A stretch of DNA of 7,600 nt from assembly GCA_030424825.1 (NCBI GenBank), contig JAUHWE010000206.1, positions 1 to 7,600 on the forward strand, read 5' to 3'. This document shows, in pieces, positions 4,626 through 7,600 of the stretch. Positions within the stretch are counted from its first letter, which is position 1; each line of letters opens with the position of its first letter. A program made the translations under genes and the position numbers. Source of the stretch: Verrucomicrobiia bacterium (GTDB lineage: Bacteria > Verrucomicrobiota > Verrucomicrobiia > Opitutales > Opitutaceae). Under the pieces are notes generated by a model. The model saw only the letters and a list, made by a program, of their open reading frames with translations. It made no database searches and was not told where the DNA came from.

Positions 4626-6794
4626 ATGTTTTTTGGTGGATTGTTCCTTCGAGCTAAAAAGCCCTATCGTGTATCATTATTGCTAGCAGGTGCATTGCCT
4701 TTTTGCTGGGGAATGCATACATTCGGTGAATTGAACTATCCAATGAGCGAGCGTATGAATCAAACGGACATCTATTTTGGAACTACGGTTGAAGATCCCT
4801 ACCGCTGGTTGGAGGAAGATGTTCGAGAGTCGCCTCGCGTTAAAGAATGGGTCGACGCTCAGAATGAAGTCACGTTTGAGTATCTGAAACAGATTCCGGG
4901 TCGGGATGCGATAGAAGCGCGGCTCACTCAGATCTGGAACTACGAAAAGCTGGGAACTCCGTTTAAACGTGCGGGGGTATACTATTACTTCAAAAACGAT
5001 GGGCTTCAGAACCAGAATGTTCTGTACCGAAAGTATTCACTAGATGGGGAATCGGAGGTTGTTTTCGATCCCAATACCTGGTCGGATGATGGAACGGTGG
5101 CGTTGGCGGGACTTTCTTTCAGTGAAGATGGTCGATATGTTGCTTACGGGATTCAGGATGCCGGCTCCGATTGGCGCACGTGGAAAGTTAGAAATTTGGA
5201 TACGGGAGAGAATTTGGCAGATACGATGGATTATCTGAAATTCACGGGAATTTCGTGGAACGGCGCGTCGGACGGATTCTTTTATTCCAAATATCCGGAC
5301 CCGGACAAGGATAGCCAATTTCAGTCGTTGAATAAGGATATGAAGGTGATGTTTCATCGACTGGGAACGGATCAGTCGGACGACATTGTGGTTCACTACC
5401 TTCCAGAACATCCAGAATGGAGCTATTGGGCTAGGGTAACAGAAGATGGCCGTTATTTGGTGATTACGGTTTCAGTAGGGACTGACAATAAATACCGTGT
5501 TTTGGTTAAGGATCTTGATCAGCCATTGGCGGAGCCACTCGAAATTGTGGATACGTTTACCAACGATTTTTCCTATTTCTTCAACGAAGGAACGGAGTTC
5601 TATTTCCAAACTGATTTCAACGCGCCACGCGGTCGCATTATCGCTATCGATCTGGATCATCCGGAAAGAGAGCATTGGAAGGAAATTGTGCCCGAGCAGG
5701 AAGAGCCACTCGAGGATGTGAGCATAATTCACAATCAATTGGTGGCAACCTACCTGAAGGACGTGAGGACTCAAGTGCGTCTCTTGCGAAAGTCCGGTGA
5801 GCCCATTGGCGAGCTTAAGTTGCCGGGGGTGGGGACGGCTTCTGGATTTGAGGGTAGACCCTCGCATACCGAGACTTTCTTCCGTTTTGAGTCCTACTCC
5901 GTTCCTCCGTCGATTTATCGTTATGATTTCATTTCGGGGGAAACTGAGTTGCTTAATCGTTCTTCCGTCGATTTCGACCCAGAGGAATATGTGAGTGAGC
6001 AAGTGTTCTTCCCCTCAAAGGATGGGACGCGCATTCCCCTTTTTATCACTTACAAGAAGGGTATAAAGCATGACGGAAATAATGCGACTTTGCTGTACGG
6101 ATACGGAGGGTTCAATATTACATTAGCTCCGAGGTTTAGTATTACGCGGGCGGCTTGGCTGGAGATGGGTGGCATCTACGCGGTTGCGAATCTTCGCGGA
6201 GGTGGCGAGTATGGGAAGGAATGGCATCAAGCGGGGCAGAAGCTTAACAAGCAAAACGTGTTCGACGATTTCATTGGCGCGGCGGAGTACCTGATTGAGG
6301 AAGGCTACTCCCGTCCTGCAAAACTCGCCATCCAGGGAGGTTCCAATGGCGGGTTGCTGGTAGGGGCTGTGGTGAATCAGCGACCCGAGCTATTTGGAGC
6401 GGCATTGCCGGCGGTTGGAGTGATGGACATGCTGCGCTTCGATCAGTTTACAGCCGGGCGCTTCTGGACGGATGACTATGGATCGTCGTCGGAATCCAAA
6501 GAAATGTTTGAATACCTACTCGGGTATTCGCCGTATCACAATTTGAAAAACGGCACGGAATATCCAGCGATCTTGGTAACGACTGCTGATACGGATGATC
6601 GTGTCGTCCCTGGGCACTCCTTTAAGTATGCGGCTCGACTGCAGGACGCTCACGCGGGGGATGCTCCGGTATTGATCCGCATTGAAACGCGGGCGGGTCA
6701 TGGATCGGGGAAACCGACATCGATGCTTATCGAAGAGTACGCTGATATCTATGCCTTCCTGGCGAAGAACCTAGATCTTAAAATCGGTCCCTAA
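4626..6794 (+). CDS. Prolyl oligopeptidase, S9A family, probably exported
   Basis: This serine peptidase cleaves short peptides after proline. Counting 722 residues from the ATG at 4626, the N-terminal part of the hydrolase domain shows YPMSERMNQTDIYFG..VEDPYRWLEE (38-64). A seven-bladed propeller spans roughly 110-450. The alpha/beta hydrolase domain has YGYGGFN (491-497), NLRGGGEYG (522-530) and the nucleophile motif GGSNGG (571-576, Ser573). Asp657 and Arg659 sit in ADTDDRVVP, and His692 in GHGSGKPT, completing the triad. Length suits S9A enzymes of about 700 residues plus an export signal. Residues 1-30 contain a basic stretch (RAKKPYR) and then VSLLLAGALPFCWG, so a signal peptide is likely and the enzyme probably acts in the periplasm. 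A TTG at 4590 would add 12 residues; an ATG at 4713 would remove the signal. None has a strong ribosome site, so the start is the uncertain part. Confidence 0.93.
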   Translation: MFFGGLFLRAKKPYRVSLLLAGALPFCWGMHTFGELNYPMSERMNQTDIYFGTTVEDPYRWLEEDVRESPRVKEWVDAQNEVTFEYLKQIPGRDAIEARLTQIWNYEKLGTPFKRAGVYYYFKNDGLQNQNVLYRKYSLDGESEVVFDPNTWSDDGTVALAGLSFSEDGRYVAYGIQDAGSDWRTWKVRNLDTGENLADTMDYLKFTGISWNGASDGFFYSKYPDPDKDSQFQSLNKDMKVMFHRLGTDQSDDIVVHYLPEHPEWSYWARVTEDGRYLVITVSVGTDNKYRVLVKDLDQPLAEPLEIVDTFTNDFSYFFNEGTEFYFQTDFNAPRGRIIAIDLDHPEREHWKEIVPEQEEPLEDVSIIHNQLVATYLKDVRTQVRLLRKSGEPIGELKLPGVGTASGFEGRPSHTETFFRFESYSVPPSIYRYDFISGETELLNRSSVDFDPEEYVSEQVFFPSKDGTRIPLFITYKKGIKHDGNNATLLYGYGGFNITLAPRFSITRAAWLEMGGIYAVANLRGGGEYGKEWHQAGQKLNKQNVFDDFIGAAEYLIEEGYSRPAKLAIQGGSNGGLLVGAVVNQRPELFGAALPAVGVMDMLRFDQFTAGRFWTDDYGSSSESKEMFEYLLGYSPYHNLKNGTEYPAILVTTADTDDRVVPGHSFKYAARLQDAHAGDAPVLIRIETRAGHGSGKPTSMLIEEYADIYAFLAKNLDLKIGP

Positions 6795-6839
6795 CGCTCT
6801 GGTGACTGAATAGAAAGTTGGGCTTTTCGCAAATTGCTG

Positions 6840-7600
6840 CTATTCGCTTACGTTCAGAGCGAGTCGGAACCCGTTGTACGTTGAGCTGGCTGCGGGTCCC
6901 GTGAAAGCGTCGCGGTGGGCGGAGCGACAGTGTTGCGCGAAACCCTGGTAGTTGCCACCCCGAGTGATGCGGGAAGTCCGTCCCGAATCGGGGCCGGGGC
7001 CTTTGGGGTCGGACGCATCTCCCCCGTAGTCGGGAAAGTAGAAATCCCAGCAGTACTCGCTCACATTTCCGTGAGTGTCGAACAAACCCCAAGCATTCGC
7101 TTGCTTGCCTCCTACGGGGTGGGTATTCGAGTCACTATTTCCTGAATACCATCCTGCTTTGTCTAGGTTGGGGTCAAGGGGGTCATTTTCGAGAGAAACG
7201 ATAATCCCCGTAAAAAGCGGTGTTGTCGTACCCGCCCGGCAGGCGTACTCCCATTCGGCCTCCGTCGGGAGACGATAGCCGTTCGCGCTCCAGTCGGCAT
7301 AAACCTTGGCGCTCGTGGTGCCGCTTCGGAAAATATTGCTACTGTTGAATTCATCGGTGGAATAGTAGACGGGAGTCTTGCCTTCGAGTTCGCTACGAGC
7401 ATTGCACCACTGGACGGTTTCATACCAGGTAACTTGCGTTACTGGGTGAAGGCCACTGGTATCTCCATTGTCCCCGTTTTGACCGGCGAGAGAAAGTGAT
7501 GCAAAGTATCCATTTTCTACGGCCCAATCTCGCACGCGTACCCATTCGCTCCAGGTTGTTTCCGTCGTAGCCATGAAGAATGGCTGAGTGAGCGTCACCT
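6840..7600 (-). CDS. SUMF/FGE-sulfatase-domain protein, 5' end outside the window
   Basis: This is the C-terminal 252 or more residues of a formylglycine-generating-enzyme-like (SUMF, PF03781) domain. The gene runs off the right edge; the GTG at 7598 falls inside the domain (VTLTQPFFMATTETTWSEWV) and is not the true start. Numbering from there, the landmarks are HPVTQVTWYETVQWCNARS (51-69), GYRLPTEAEWEYACRAG (107-123), WGLFDTHGNVSEYCWDFY (170-187), ITRGGNYQGFAQHCRSAHRD (211-230) and NGFRLA (242-247). True FGE uses two cysteines five residues apart after the RGG motif; here the first position is Gly219 and only Cys224 remains. The copper site would be incomplete, so sulfatase activation by this protein is unlikely. 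Many bacterial SUMF-type proteins share this pattern and have binding or unknown roles. It converges with the peptidase gene, leaving 45 bp with no clear terminator. Confidence 0.92.
   Translation of the reverse strand, partial: VTLTQPFFMATTETTWSEWVRVRDWAVENGYFASLSLAGQNGDNGDTSGLHPVTQVTWYETVQWCNARSELEGKTPVYYSTDEFNSSNIFRSGTTSAKVYADWSANGYRLPTEAEWEYACRAGTTTPLFTGIIVSLENDPLDPNLDKAGWYSGNSDSNTHPVGGKQANAWGLFDTHGNVSEYCWDFYFPDYGGDASDPKGPGPDSGRTSRITRGGNYQGFAQHCRSAHRDAFTGPAASSTYNGFRLALNVSE

Noticed and set aside
5040..6002. Open frames on both strands inside the prolyl oligopeptidase gene
   Set aside because: They lie entirely within a gene whose frame is fixed by catalytic motifs, and their translations show no family features.

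Overview
The window carries five protein-coding genes (one cut by the right edge), one probable decayed gene fragment and an unusually dense set of small palindromic or structured repeats between the genes. Nothing in it names the organism directly. The combination of an exported five-bladed-propeller protein with the LFVDD motif, a DUF1080 (3-keto-disaccharide hydrolase-like) lipoprotein-sized secreted protein, a SUMF/FGE-like protein and an exported prolyl oligopeptidase is typical of the Planctomycetes-Verrucomicrobia-Lentisphaerae group. The GC-rich 'GTAGGG...' palindromes resemble intergenic repeats I associate with marine Verrucomicrobia (Opitutae/Puniceicoccales type). This placement is an inference, not a measurement.

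Layout. Positions 1-297 hold a 164-bp MITE-like palindromic element (36-199) and no gene. 298-1833 (minus) is a secreted GH32/43-clan-like propeller protein. 1834-2581 has no convincing gene but contains a hairpin (1921-1944), copy 1 of a 74-bp dispersed repeat (1953-2026) and two adjacent large palindromic elements (2311-2414 and 2420-2550). 2582-3460 (minus) is a secreted DUF1080-domain protein. 3461-4188 contains an apparent remnant of an aldehyde dehydrogenase N-terminus (about 3801-3954) and copy 2 of the 74-bp repeat (4086-4159). 4189-4524 (plus) is a small YkgJ-type CxxCxxCC protein, followed by an S9A prolyl oligopeptidase (4626-6794, plus). This converges on a SUMF-type protein (6840 to beyond 7600, minus) with only 45 bp between the stops.

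How the genes fit together. The two minus-strand genes on the left both encode exported proteins of families tied to carbohydrate-derived compounds and may belong to one degradative theme, but 748 bp of repeat-rich DNA separates them, so a shared transcript is doubtful. The YkgJ-like and peptidase genes are co-oriented with about 100 bp between them and have no obvious functional link.

The most interesting part is non-coding. At least three modular palindromic elements share tip motifs but carry different hairpin cores, and lie just downstream of minus-strand genes. A separate structured repeat has two copies that preserve a hairpin by a compensatory base-pair change. No complete new enzymatic or defence system is visible.
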